Below, one piece after another: positions 8,969-17,489 of a stretch of DNA of 64,000 bases. The DNA comes from Pseudoduganella lurida (GTDB lineage Bacteria; Pseudomonadota; Gammaproteobacteria; Burkholderiales; Burkholderiaceae_D): NCBI RefSeq assembly GCF_007830455.1, contig NZ_VLLB01000005.1, forward strand, positions 310,001 through 374,000. Reading direction: 5' to 3'. The translations under genes were made by a program, and so were the position numbers. The notes under the pieces are model-generated. The model made no database searches. It was given only the letters and a program-made list of their open reading frames with translations, and had not been told where the DNA came from. How positions within the stretch are numbered: position 1 is the first letter of the stretch; each line of letters starts with the position of its first letter.

Positions 8969-9820
8969 TCAGGCCGTGACGGGTGCCACGCCGTAGGCCT
9001 TGCGGCGATACGACCACACGAGCATCGCGATGGCCGCCACGATCATCGGCAGCGACAGCACCTGGCCGGACGTGATGGGCAGGCCCAGCACCGTGGTCTC
9101 CCAATCCGGCGTGCGGAAGTATTCGGTGAAGAAGCGCGCGCAGCCATACAGCAGCGTGTACATCGCACCCACCGCCAGGCGCGGGCGGGCGTGGCGGGCG
9201 AACAGCCACAGGATGATGAACACGAGCAGGCCGTCCACCAGCATCTGGTAGATCGGCGACGGATGGCGCAGGCCTTCCAGGAACACGGGATCGGGCCACA
9301 GCGGATAGCGCGTGTCCGGCCACAGCATCGCCCAGGGCAACGTCTGGTCGCCGGCCACGCGGCCCGGCAGTTCGGCATTGATGAAGTTGCCCAGGCGGCC
9401 GCACGCATACCCCAGCGGCACCATTGGCGCGATGAAGTCATACACGTCGAGCAGGTTGCGCTTCGCCTTGCGCGACCAGAACCACATGGCGATCAGCACG
9501 CCGATGAAGCCGCCGTGGAAGCTCATGCCGCCGTGCCAGACCTGCAGGATCTCGATCGGGTTGGCGAAGAAGTAGCCGGGCCGGTAGAACAGCACCTCGC
9601 CGAGACGGCCGCCGACCACCACGCCCAGCATCCCGTAGAACAGCATGTCGTCCAGGTCCTGGTTCTTCCAGCCCAGCGCGGCGATGTGCGGCTGCCTGAT
9701 GCGCACGCGGCCCAGCGCGATGAACAGCGCGAACGCCAGCACGTACATCAGGCCGTACCAGTGGATCGCCACCGGGCCGAGCTGCAGGGCGACGGGATTG
9801 GGCATCGGGTGTATCAGCAT
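8969..9820 (-). CDS. lgt: Prolipoprotein diacylglyceryl transferase
   Basis: 283 residues with seven hydrophobic segments, an inner-membrane protein. It transfers diacylglycerol from phosphatidylglycerol to the lipobox cysteine of prolipoproteins, the first step in lipoprotein maturation. Visible family motifs are HWYGLMYVLAF at residues 20-30, GGRLGEVLFYRP, the HGGMSFHGGFIGV block containing the essential histidine, and the Lgt signature GRLGNFINAELPGR. The ATG directly abuts the stop codon of the upstream LysR gene on the same strand, so the two are probably co-transcribed. Confidence 0.96.
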   Translation of the reverse strand: MLIHPMPNPVALQLGPVAIHWYGLMYVLAFALFIALGRVRIRQPHIAALGWKNQDLDDMLFYGMLGVVVGGRLGEVLFYRPGYFFANPIEILQVWHGGMSFHGGFIGVLIAMWFWSRKAKRNLLDVYDFIAPMVPLGYACGRLGNFINAELPGRVAGDQTLPWAMLWPDTRYPLWPDPVFLEGLRHPSPIYQMLVDGLLVFIILWLFARHARPRLAVGAMYTLLYGCARFFTEYFRTPDWETTVLGLPITSGQVLSLPMIVAAIAMLVWSYRRKAYGVAPVTA

Positions 9821-10717
9821 TCAGAGTCTCTTTCTCATCAAATCCAGGAAGCCCTTCAGCACGGGCGAGGGGTTGTCGCGGCGCCAGGCGAGGCCCGTTT
9901 CGACCAGCGGCGTCGCCTGGGCGAGCGGGCGGTATTCTACTCCCGGGCGCCGCAGGTTCGACACCGATTGTGGCACAAGTGCGATGCCCATGCCCGCCGA
10001 GACGAGGCTGACGATCGTCTGCATCTGGATCGCTTCCTGGCCGATCACGGGTGTGATGCCGGCCGCGCGGAACACGGACAGGATCGCGTCGTACAGGCCG
10101 GGCGAGATCGCGCGCGGGAAGATAATCAGGGGCAGCGGCGGCAGCGTCTTGAGGTCCGCTTCCTGCCTGCCGCGCAGTTCCGGCAGGTTGGCCGGCGCGG
10201 CCAGCACCAGCGCCTCCTTCAGCACCGGCAGATACTCCAGCTCCGCGCGCGCCCGCTCCGGCAATGGCGGGATGAGCAGGCCGGCATCGACGCGGCCGTG
10301 CAGCAACTCGTCGATCTGCAAGTCGGACGTGGCTTCCTGCAGCGTGATCTGCACCTGCGGATAGGCGGACCGGTAAGCGCGCAGCGATGGCGGCAGCACG
10401 CTGTAGTCGGCGGACGAAACGAAGGCCAGCACCAGCCGGCCTGCGGCGCCGGACGCGGCCCGCGCCACCAGGCCCGGCAGCTCGGCCGCCTGCGCCAGCA
10501 GCCAGCGCGCTTCGGGCAGCAGCGCCGCACCGGCCGGCGTCAGCGCCACGCCGCGGCGGTTGCGGTCGAACAGCGCGGCACCCAGTTGCTCCTCCAGCGC
10601 CAGGATGGCCTGCGACAGCGGCGGCTGCGTCATGTGCAGGCGCTTTGCCGCCCGGCCGAAGTGCAGCTCTTCGGCCACCGCCGTGAAGTAGCGCAGCTGG
10701 CGCAGTTCGATGTTCAT
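9821..10717 (-). CDS. LysR-family transcriptional regulator
   Basis: 298 residues from MNIELRQLRYFTAVAEE; an upstream Met at 10741 is possible. The N-terminal winged helix-turn-helix (residues 1-60, with HFGRAAKRLHMTQPPLSQAI) and the effector-binding periplasmic-protein-like domain are complete. It is divergent from ilvD with a 123-bp shared region containing a short dyad, the classical LysR arrangement, so ilvD is a candidate target. Downstream the stop codon is fused to the lgt start. Confidence 0.9.
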   Translation of the reverse strand: MNIELRQLRYFTAVAEELHFGRAAKRLHMTQPPLSQAILALEEQLGAALFDRNRRGVALTPAGAALLPEARWLLAQAAELPGLVARAASGAAGRLVLAFVSSADYSVLPPSLRAYRSAYPQVQITLQEATSDLQIDELLHGRVDAGLLIPPLPERARAELEYLPVLKEALVLAAPANLPELRGRQEADLKTLPPLPLIIFPRAISPGLYDAILSVFRAAGITPVIGQEAIQMQTIVSLVSAGMGIALVPQSVSNLRRPGVEYRPLAQATPLVETGLAWRRDNPSPVLKGFLDLMRKRL

Positions 10718-10743
10718 CGCAGTGTCATTCTTGATATGCAAAA

Positions 10744-10756
10744 GGTCTCACAGACC
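10744..10756. promoter_or_regulatory. Candidate LysR operator in the LysR/ilvD intergenic region
   Basis: GGTCT-CAC-AGACC, a dyad with 5-bp arms, 27 bp upstream of the LysR start. A TTGACA at 10771-10776 points towards ilvD, but no good -10 follows at 17 bp. Position and symmetry fit an autoregulatory LysR site; the assignment is inference. Confidence 0.4.
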
Positions 10757-10840
10757 ATTAAATCATATATTTGACAACTGATGTGGCAGGGCGCAAGCTG
10801 ATGCCCTTTGCTTTGACGCCGACGTCCAGGAGACACCATC

Positions 10841-12703
10841 ATGCCAACCTACCGTTCCTACACCACCACCCAGGGCCGCAACATGGCCGGCGCCCGTGCC
10901 CTGTGGCGCGCCACCGGCATGAAGGATGGCGACTTCTCGAAGCCGATCATCGCCGTCGTCAACTCGTTCACGCAGTTCGTGCCGGGCCACGTGCACCTGA
11001 AGGACCTGGGCCAGCTGGTGGCGCGCGAGATCGAGGCGGCCGGCGGCGTGGCGAAGGAGTTCAACACCATCGCCGTCGACGATGGCATCGCGATGGGTCA
11101 TGGCGGCATGCTGTACTCGCTGCCGTCGCGCGACCTGATCGCCGACTCGGTCGAATACATGGTCAACGCGCACTGCGCCGATGCGATGGTGTGCATCTCG
11201 AACTGCGACAAGATCACGCCGGGCATGCTGATGGCCGCGATGCGACTGAATATTCCCGTGGTGTTCGTGTCCGGCGGCCCGATGGAAGCGGGCAAGGTCC
11301 TGAAGGTCGTCAACAACAGCCAGAAGATCATCAAGCTGGACCTGGTCGATGCGATGATCAAGGCCGGCGATACCACCGTCTCGGATGCCGACGTGGCGGA
11401 GATCGAGCGCTCGGCCTGTCCTACCTGCGGCTCGTGCTCCGGCATGTTCACCGCGAACTCGATGAACTGCCTGACCGAGGCGCTGGGCCTGTCCCTGCCG
11501 GGCAATGGCACCGTGCTGGCCACACACTCGGACCGCAAGGAGCTGTTCCTGCGCGCCGGCCGCCTGATCGTGGAGATCACCAGGCGCCACTACGAGCAGC
11601 ACGACTACTCGGTCCTGCCGCGCAATATCGCCACCAAGGCCGCCTGGGAAAACGCCATGGCGCTGGATGTGTCGATGGGCGGTTCCACCAACACCGTGCT
11701 GCACCTGCTGGCCGCCGCGCACGAAGCGGAAGTGCAGTTCACCATGGCCGACATTGACCGCATCTCGCGCAACGTGCCGTGCCTGTGCAAGGTCGCGCCC
11801 ATGACCGACAAATACCACATCGAGGACGTGCACCGCGCCGGCGGCATCTTCTCGATCCTGGGCGAACTGGCGCGCGCCGGCCTGCTCGACACGTCGCTGC
11901 CGACGGTGCACAGCCCGACGATGGGCGACGCGATCGCGAAGTACGACATCCGCGTGAGCGATGACCAGGCGGTGCACCAGCTGTACCGCGCCGCCCCGGG
12001 TGGTGTGCCGACGCAGACGGCGTTCTCGCAATCGGAACGCTTCGAATCGAATGACCTCGATCGCACGGCCGGCTGCATCCGCGACCGCGAGCATGCGTAT
12101 TCGCAGGATGGCGGCCTGGCGGTCCTGTACGGGAACATCGCCGAGAAGGGCTGCATCGTGAAGACGGCCGGCGTGGACGAGAGCATCCTCAAGTTCTCCG
12201 GCAAGGCGCGCGTGTTCGAGAGCCAGGATGCGGCCGTGGAAGCCATCCTCGGCGACACGGTGCATGCGGGCGATGTCGTCATCATCCGCTACGAAGGGCC
12301 GAAGGGCGGGCCGGGCATGCAGGAGATGCTGTACCCGACGTCGTACATCAAGTCAAAAGGGTTGGGCAAAGCGTGCGCGCTGTTCACCGACGGGCGCTTC
12401 TCCGGCGGCTCGTCCGGCCTGGTGATCGGCCACGCGTCGCCGGAAGCGGCGGAAGGCGGCGCCATCGGCCTGGTGGAAGAGGGCGACCTGATCGACATCG
12501 ACATCCCGAACCGCACGATCAACCTGCGCGTGACGGTCGAGGACCTGGCGCACCGCCGCGCCGCGATGGAAGACAAGGGCGCCGCCGCCTGGCAGCCGGT
12601 GGACCGCGAGCGCTACGTCTCGCAGGCCCTGCGCGCCTACGCTGCGCTGACCACCTCCGCCGACCGGGGCGCCGTCCGCGACCTGTCGCAGCTGAAGCGC
12701 TGA
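10841..12703 (+). CDS. ilvD: Dihydroxy-acid dehydratase
   Basis: 620 residues. IlvD converts 2,3-dihydroxy-isovalerate and dihydroxy-methylvalerate to the 2-keto acids of valine and isoleucine synthesis, in the cytoplasm, with an iron-sulfur cluster. Cluster and active-site motifs are visible: [12 protein letters not shown] (residues 118-129, Lys-124 the expected carbamylated residue) and [20 protein letters not shown] (192-211). The C-terminal GFSGGSSG-type motif appears as [17 protein letters not shown]. The length and the 620-residue E. coli-like form place it in the [4Fe-4S]-type group rather than the shorter [2Fe-2S] type. Confidence 0.97.
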   Translation: MPTYRSYTTTQGRNMAGARALWRATGMKDGDFSKPIIAVVNSFTQFVPGHVHLKDLGQLVAREIEAAGGVAKEFNTIAVDDGIAMGHGGMLYSLPSRDLIADSVEYMVNAHCADAMVCISNCDKITPGMLMAAMRLNIPVVFVSGGPMEAGKVLKVVNNSQKIIKLDLVDAMIKAGDTTVSDADVAEIERSACPTCGSCSGMFTANSMNCLTEALGLSLPGNGTVLATHSDRKELFLRAGRLIVEITRRHYEQHDYSVLPRNIATKAAWENAMALDVSMGGSTNTVLHLLAAAHEAEVQFTMADIDRISRNVPCLCKVAPMTDKYHIEDVHRAGGIFSILGELARAGLLDTSLPTVHSPTMGDAIAKYDIRVSDDQAVHQLYRAAPGGVPTQTAFSQSERFESNDLDRTAGCIRDREHAYSQDGGLAVLYGNIAEKGCIVKTAGVDESILKFSGKARVFESQDAAVEAILGDTVHAGDVVIIRYEGPKGGPGMQEMLYPTSYIKSKGLGKACALFTDGRFSGGSSGLVIGHASPEAAEGGAIGLVEEGDLIDIDIPNRTINLRVTVEDLAHRRAAMEDKGAAAWQPVDRERYVSQALRAYAALTTSADRGAVRDLSQLKR

Positions 12704-12712
12704 TCCGCACGG

Positions 12713-12837
12713 CTACAGCCGAGGCCGTGTCCACCATGGGGTCAACCCCGTTTTCGGACACGAACTCAACCATATAACTGTCGGGCTCGTGTCCGATTTT
12801 GGGGTTGACCCCAAGGTGGACACGAGCTCGGCTGTGG
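12713..12837. repeat. Intergenic palindromic repeat, family A (copy 1)
   Basis: A pair of inverted repeats built from the unit GCCGAGCTCGTGTCC followed by a GGGGTCAACCCC core. The two halves (12720-12770 and 12785-12837) are arranged head to head, so the whole block is palindromic. Related copies lie at 30249-30370, 44251-44372 and 48467-48580, with a half copy at 35183. It ends at the stop codon of the following minus-strand gene. Confidence 0.8.
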
Positions 12838-13065
12838 CTATTTCTTCCGGTCGCCGAAGCGCTGCTTGAGGCGGTCCTGGCGGCGCTTGGCGTCTTCGTC
12901 GTGGGCCTTGCGCTTGTCGAGGCCCAGCATCGGTTCGACGAATTCGAACCACATGAAGGCGGCGACCATCAGGCCGGCGATCCACCACCAGGACAGCTCG
13001 GCAAAGCGCCAGACTTCGAACCAGCGCAGCGCGCACAGGGCAAGGATGATGAGGATGATCGGCAT
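12838..13065 (-). CDS. Small Trp-rich membrane protein
   Basis: 75 residues. Two hydrophobic segments (MPIILIILALCALRWFEVW and LSWWWIAGLMVAAFMWFEF) rich in Trp, then a basic, charged tail (LDKRKAHDEDAKRRQDRLKQ). This matches the small Trp-rich protein family described for Burkholderiales (TIGR04438 type). Role unknown. The repeat block of family A lies directly at its 3' end. Confidence 0.8.
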   Translation of the reverse strand: MPIILIILALCALRWFEVWRFAELSWWWIAGLMVAAFMWFEFVEPMLGLDKRKAHDEDAKRRQDRLKQRFGDRKK

Positions 13066-13235
13066 GGTGGGCTCCCGGAAGGTTCCATCCTAACGGCGAT
13101 GGTTACATGTGGCAACAACTGCGCGGCGTGGCGGGTCAACGCCAAACCCGAGCGCTTCGTTGTGGAATAGCCGCTATATGTCCGCCCTTATGGGAAAAAG
13201 GTTAGAATCAGCGGCAAATTAATCTGGAGAAATCA

Positions 13236-13547
13236 ATGAAACGTTTCGTGATGGGTGCAATGGTACTGGCTTCCGCCCTGGCGTCGAACGCGGCGCTGGC
13301 GAACGCTGACCTGGCGAAGGCGAAGAACTGCATGGCATGCCACGCGGTCGCCAACAAACTGGTGGGCCCGGCCTACAAGGACGTGGCGGCCAAATACGCG
13401 GGCCAGAAGGATGCCGAAGGCAAGCTCGTCACGAAAGTGATGAAGGGCGGCTCCGGCGTGTGGGGCGCGATCCCGATGCCGGCCAATCCGCAGGTGAGCG
13501 AAGCCGAAGCGCGCACGCTGGTGAAATGGATCCTGACGCAGAAATGA
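13236..13547 (+). CDS. Periplasmic class I cytochrome c (c551/c552 type)
   Basis: 103 residues: a signal peptide (MKRFVMGAMVLASALASNAALA) and a mature protein of about 80 residues. The haem is attached at CMACH (residues 32-36) and the distal ligand is Met-81 in AIPMPANP, as in cytochromes c551/c552. It carries electrons in the periplasm between respiratory complexes or to a peroxidase or oxidase. Encoded alone, with TAGAAT at 13203-13208 as a possible -10 and AGAAATC-type leader close to the ATG; an efficient terminator follows. Confidence 0.93.
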   Translation: MKRFVMGAMVLASALASNAALANADLAKAKNCMACHAVANKLVGPAYKDVAAKYAGQKDAEGKLVTKVMKGGSGVWGAIPMPANPQVSEAEARTLVKWILTQK

Positions 13548-13578
13548 ATGTGGCCGCACATGCGGCGCAGGCAGGGGT

Positions 13579-13608
13579 AAAAAAACCGGGCAAAGGCCCG
13601 GTTTTTTC
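13579..13608 (+). terminator. Terminator after cytochrome c gene
   Basis: A run of A, then CCGGGC-AAAG-GCCCGG and a run of T: a compact hairpin with A and T tracts on both sides, able to act in both directions between the convergent cytochrome c and binding-protein genes. Confidence 0.85.
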
Positions 13609-13643
13609 ATGGTCGGCTCGATCGAGCACCTTGTTTGATCACC

Positions 13644-14786
13644 TTATTTGATTACCTCGATCAGGCTCTTCTTCCCGCCCTTGAACGTGTACAAGGTCAG
13701 CGCGCCATCCTTGATGTCGCCGAACTGGTCGAACGCCACGGTGCCGATATTGCCCTGGTAGCTCACCTTGAACAGGCTGGGCAGGTATTTCTTCGGATCG
13801 GCCGATTTCGCATCGGCCATCGCGGCCGCCATCGTCATCACGGCATCGTACGAATACGCCGCATAGATCTGCACATCCTGCCCGAAACGCTTCTTGTAGC
13901 GCGCGCCGAATTCGTCGACCTTCTTCTGCGATGCCGCCGTCACGCCGCCCGCTTCCGCGCAGACGATCGCTTCGTCGCCCACGGTCGGACCGGCCAGCTT
14001 CGGCATCGCTTCCGTGCAGATGCCGTCGCCGCCCGCCAGCTTCGTCTTGATGCCCAGTGCCTTCATCTGGCGCACCAGCGGGCCGCCGACCGAATCCATG
14101 CCGCCGAAGAACACCAGGTCCGGATTCTTCGCGCGGATGCTGGTGATGATGGCCGAGAAGTCGGTGGCCTTATCGTTGGTGAACTCGCGCGCGACGATCT
14201 GCACGCCGCCGCCGGACTTGCGCACGCCCTTGGCGAATTCGTCCGCCAGGCCCTGGCCGTAGGCGGTGCGGTCGTCGATCACGGCGATCTTCTTTGCGCC
14301 CAGCTTCTTCACGGCGTAGTCGCCCAGGCTGGCACCGAGCTTGTTGTCGTTGGCGACCACGCGGAACGTGGTGTTGAACTTCTGGTGCGTGTAGACGGGG
14401 CTGGTGGCCGATGCGGAGATCTGCGGAATGCCGGCGTTGTAGTAGATGCGCGATGCGGGGATCGACGTGCCGGAGGTCTGGTGGCCGATCACGCCGTTCA
14501 CCTTGGCGTCCGCCAGCTTCTGCGCGGCGGCCGTGGCCTGCTTCGGATCGGCCGCATCGTCCTCGGCCTGCAGCACGAACTTGACGGCCTTGCCGTTGAT
14601 CCTGAAGCCCTTGGCGTTCAGGTCTTCCACGGCCAGGCGCGCGCCGTTCGACGTGTCCGTGCCCAAGTGGGCGGACTGGCCGGACAGCGGGCCGACGTAG
14701 CCGATGCGTACCACTTCCTGCGCCAGTGCGCTGCCGGAGACGAGCACGGTCGCGGCGACGGCGAGGGAAATCAGCTTCTGTTGCAT
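13644..14786 (-). CDS. Branched-chain amino acid ABC transporter substrate-binding protein
   Basis: 380 residues, signal peptide MQQKLISLAVAATVLVSGSALA, then a type I periplasmic binding protein (EVVRIGYVGPLSGQSAHLG, LivJ/LivK family). The two lobes are recognisable, including DDAADPKQATAAAQKLAD and KKIAVIDDRTAYGQGLADEF. It captures leucine, isoleucine, valine or a related amino acid in the periplasm for an ABC permease. The start at 14786 follows from the signal peptide; the longer frame to 15266 runs through a terminator. It is a paralogue of the next gene (14891-16030), but no permease or ATPase gene is adjacent. Confidence 0.93.
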   Translation of the reverse strand: MQQKLISLAVAATVLVSGSALAQEVVRIGYVGPLSGQSAHLGTDTSNGARLAVEDLNAKGFRINGKAVKFVLQAEDDAADPKQATAAAQKLADAKVNGVIGHQTSGTSIPASRIYYNAGIPQISASATSPVYTHQKFNTTFRVVANDNKLGASLGDYAVKKLGAKKIAVIDDRTAYGQGLADEFAKGVRKSGGGVQIVAREFTNDKATDFSAIITSIRAKNPDLVFFGGMDSVGGPLVRQMKALGIKTKLAGGDGICTEAMPKLAGPTVGDEAIVCAEAGGVTAASQKKVDEFGARYKKRFGQDVQIYAAYSYDAVMTMAAAMADAKSADPKKYLPSLFKVSYQGNIGTVAFDQFGDIKDGALTLYTFKGGKKSLIEVIK

Positions 14787-14833
14787 ATGTGTTTTACTCC
14801 AATCGATATGCGGCCACATCATAAGGGCCGCAG

Positions 14834-14862
14834 CAAAAACAAAAGGCCGTCCAAGGACGGCC
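14834..14862 (-). terminator. Terminator between the two binding-protein genes
   Basis: On the minus strand GGCCGTCC-TT-GGACGGCC followed by TTTTGTTTTT. It lies 29 bp after the stop of the upstream paralogue, so each paralogue is largely an independent unit or readthrough is limited. Confidence 0.8.
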
Positions 14863-14890
14863 CGCTCGGGGTGTCTCCCTGAGTATTCTT

Positions 14891-16030
14891 TTAATGGACC
14901 ACTTCCAGCTTGGTCTTCTTGGCGCCCGGATAGGTGAACAGCGTGAGGGAACCGTTGTTGATGTCGCCGAACTGGTCGAACGTGATCAGGCCCGTCACGC
15001 CCTGGTACTTCACCTTGGCCAGGAACGGCAGGTATTTCTTCGGATCGGCCGAACCGGCATCCTGCATGGCCTGCGCCATCGTCATGACCGCATCGTACAC
15101 GTAAGGCGCGTACAGCTGCACTTCCTGGTTGTAGGCCTTGCGGTAGCGGGCGTGGAAGTCGTCCATGTTCTTCTGCAGTTCCGCCGGCACGCCGCCCGCT
15201 TCGGCACAGGTGACGACGCCTTCGACCGCCGTGGCGCCGGCCAGGCGCGGCAGCGCATCGGTACACACGCCGTCGCCGCCCATGAACTTGGCCTTGATGC
15301 CCAGCGCCTTCATCTGGCGCAGCAGCGGGCCGCCCACGGCATCCATGCCGCCGAAGAAGACCAGGTCCGGGTTCTTCGCCTTGATGCTGGTGAGGATGGC
15401 GTTGAAGTCGGTGGCCTTGTCGTTGGTGAACTGCTTGTCGACGATCTGCGCGCCTTTCGCGCCCTTCACGAATTCGGTGGCCACGCCCATGCCGTAGGCG
15501 GTGCGGTCATCGATCACGGCGATCTTCTTCGCGCCCAGCTTGGTCACGGCGTAGCTGCCCAGCGTGCCACCCAGTTTGCTGTCGTTGGCCACCACGCGGA
15601 ACGTGGTGTTGAACTTCTGCTTGGTGAAGATCGGGTTGGTCGAGGCGGGCGAGATCTGCGGCAGGCCGGCGTTGAAATAGATGCGCGAGGCCGGCACCGT
15701 GGTACCCGAGTTCAGGTGGCCGATCACGCCATTGACCTTGGCATCGACCAGCTTCTGCGCCACGGTGGTGGCCTGCTTCGGATCGGCGCCGTCGTCCTCG
15801 AGCTGCAGCACGAACTTGACGGGCTTGCCGGCGATCTTGATGCCTTTCGCATTCAGGTCGGCCACGGCCAGCTTGGCGCCGTTCTCTTCATCCTTGCCGA
15901 GATGGGCCTGGGCGCCGGAGATCGGACCCACGTGGCCGATCTTGATGATTTCCTGCGCATGGGCGACACCTGCCGCAGCGGACGCCGCGAAGGCGGCGGC
16001 GGTGGCAACTGCGATGAACTTCGTCTGCAT
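14891..16030 (-). CDS. Branched-chain amino acid ABC transporter substrate-binding protein, paralogue
   Basis: 379 residues, signal peptide MQTKFIAVATAAAFAASAAAGVAHA, then the same type I binding-protein fold as its neighbour (IIKIGHVGPISGAQAHLGKD, KKIAVIDDRTAYGMGVATEF). The pair is a tandem duplication: alignment is collinear with roughly two thirds identity by eye. Divergence is strongest around the loops that line the ligand pocket (for example STNPIFTKQKFN against TSPVYTHQKFN), suggesting similar but not identical ligands. No transporter subunits are encoded alongside. Confidence 0.93.
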   Translation of the reverse strand: MQTKFIAVATAAAFAASAAAGVAHAQEIIKIGHVGPISGAQAHLGKDEENGAKLAVADLNAKGIKIAGKPVKFVLQLEDDGADPKQATTVAQKLVDAKVNGVIGHLNSGTTVPASRIYFNAGLPQISPASTNPIFTKQKFNTTFRVVANDSKLGGTLGSYAVTKLGAKKIAVIDDRTAYGMGVATEFVKGAKGAQIVDKQFTNDKATDFNAILTSIKAKNPDLVFFGGMDAVGGPLLRQMKALGIKAKFMGGDGVCTDALPRLAGATAVEGVVTCAEAGGVPAELQKNMDDFHARYRKAYNQEVQLYAPYVYDAVMTMAQAMQDAGSADPKKYLPFLAKVKYQGVTGLITFDQFGDINNGSLTLFTYPGAKKTKLEVVH

Positions 16031-16194
16031 ACTCGTTCTCTCCGATGAATTGATTGGGGCACCTCGTGAGCGCCGTCAGTGCGAGAAGGTACAACAATTC
16101 GCGTGACGGGGAAAGGCGCCGCGATGGAATTTTTGCAGGGGCGGCGTGGCTTGCACCGGAGGAGGGCAGCCTTGCACCGCGCGAGCCGCTTCCT

Positions 16195-16977
16195 TCACTC
16201 TTTTCGTGCCTGCGCCAGCTGCCCGGCGACACTCTCGGCCACGCTCGCCGCGATGGTCTCGCGCAGCCCGGCGCGCAGTTGACCGGCCAGATCCTGTGCA
16301 AGCTGCCCAAGTGCCTGGGCCACCTGCGCTTCGATGGCGGCCTCCACGCGTGCCGTCAGCTGCTGCACGACCGCCTCGTTCAGGCGCTGTTCCAGCGCGG
16401 CCCAGTCCTGCTCGGGCTTGTCGATGATCGGCGCAGCGGCCGGTGCACTGACGGCCGGCGGCAGGGCCGTGACGATGACGGCCGCGCCGGTGCGCCAGAC
16501 TGCCGGCGTGACAGCTGCCGGCGCCACCGTGGCAGGTGCCGCAGCGAAGGAGACCGCTGGCGCTGGTGCTGGCGCGGCTTCGGGCACGATCGCCGGCTCG
16601 GCACCCGTACGCCAGACTGCTGGCGTGGGGGCTGCAAGGGAAGGTGTTGCGGTTACGGGTTCAGGCTTCGGCGCCACGCCGGTGCGCCAGACTGCGGGCG
16701 CAAAAGCCGCTGTCAATACGGCAGCAGGTGCCGCGGCAAACGATGGCAGTGGCGCGGGATCGGACTGGGGCTCGGACGCCAGCCCAGGCCCCGCTGCGAA
16801 GGATGGCTCTGGCGCTGGTGCCGAAGCTGGCTCCGACGGGGGCTCGGACCCGAGCGCCGGCTCGTGCTTCAACCCGGGTGCAGGTTCGGTGGCCGCTGGC
16901 CCGGTTGCCGGCACATCCTCGCGCAGCACCTCGGTCAGGACGGGGATGCCCGGATCGAACGATGCGGCGGACGTCAT
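16195..16977 (-). CDS. Pro/Ala-rich protein with PAVWRTG repeat, downstream of holC
   Basis: 260 residues, not recognised. No signal peptide. Residues 20-185 are low-complexity Pro/Ala/Glu sequence, probably disordered, and carry three exact copies of PAVWRTG at residues 94-100, 119-125 and 158-164. Two copies sit in a longer unit that begins SFAAAPA and runs 22 residues to the WRTG. The C-terminal part (187-257) is predicted to be amphipathic helix (WAALEQRLNEAVVQQL, VAESVAGQLAQ) and may form a coiled coil. The gene overlaps holC by four bases (ATGA), so it is translationally coupled. The layout looks like a tethered linear motif on a helical oligomerising tail; function unknown. Confidence 0.75.
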   Translation of the reverse strand: MTSAASFDPGIPVLTEVLREDVPATGPAATEPAPGLKHEPALGSEPPSEPASAPAPEPSFAAGPGLASEPQSDPAPLPSFAAAPAAVLTAAFAPAVWRTGVAPKPEPVTATPSLAAPTPAVWRTGAEPAIVPEAAPAPAPAVSFAAAPATVAPAAVTPAVWRTGAAVIVTALPPAVSAPAAAPIIDKPEQDWAALEQRLNEAVVQQLTARVEAAIEAQVAQALGQLAQDLAGQLRAGLRETIAASVAESVAGQLAQARKE

Positions 16978-17399
16978 GCCTTGCCCACGGTGAGGTGGGC
17001 GGGCTGGAATTCCTGCCGCTTGTAGGCCACGAAGCGCAGGCGTCCCGCCGCCACGTCCGCTTCGTCGGTGGAGACCACTTCGATCAAACGGGGGAAGTTC
17101 TCGAACTGCGCCGGTGCGCGGCGTGCCAGGTTCACCAGCAGGTCGGCCTGCGGCAGCTCCACGCCATCGCTGTCGGCCAGCACGATGGGCGTGTCCGGCG
17201 CCAGCGGATCGTTCACGTGCGCGTGCGGCAGGAAGTCGGTGGCCGAGAAACCCCACAGCGCGTCGTCCAGCTGCGCCAGCTGGCGGGCATCTTCCGCCAG
17301 CACCACGATGCGGTTGCGCGCGCCGTAGGCCTTGCGCACCAGGCGGCAGGCGTACAGGATCTTGTCGGGGACGTTGGTGTGGAAGTCGATGCGGGTCAT
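16974..17399 (-). CDS. holC: DNA polymerase III subunit chi
   Basis: 141 residues, normal for HolC. The N-terminal RIDFHTNVPDKILYACRLVRKAY and the FLPHA and PIVLAD segments are typical of the chi fold. Chi binds psi in the clamp loader and the C-terminal tail of single-stranded DNA binding protein, linking polymerase III to SSB-coated lagging strand. Expressed upstream of, and coupled to, the PAVWRTG protein. Confidence 0.93.
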   Translation of the reverse strand: MTRIDFHTNVPDKILYACRLVRKAYGARNRIVVLAEDARQLAQLDDALWGFSATDFLPHAHVNDPLAPDTPIVLADSDGVELPQADLLVNLARRAPAQFENFPRLIEVVSTDEADVAAGRLRFVAYKRQEFQPAHLTVGKA

Positions 17400-17429
17400 G
17401 CGGGTATTGTAGCGTGGGCGGACATCGGG

Positions 17430-17458
17430 TGAAAAATGGGGTCTGTCCCCATTTTTCA
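17430..17458. repeat. Intergenic repeat, family B (copy 1)
   Basis: Perfect 12-bp inverted repeat TGAAAAATGGGG (17430-17441) and its complement (17447-17458) with a TCTGT loop. The GGGGTCTGTCCCC core recurs at 27244-27304 and, as GGGGACTGTCCCC, at 28293-28360 and 28558-28637. Followed directly by a second small hairpin (GGCAACC-AGGTTGCC). Confidence 0.8.
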
Positions 17459-17489
17459 GGCAACCAGGTTGCCGCTTTGCTGTTTCCCT

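Noticed and set aside
14787..15266. N-terminal extension of the first branched-chain binding protein
   Set aside because: It crosses a terminator and overlaps the paralogue in another frame; a signal peptide begins at 14786.
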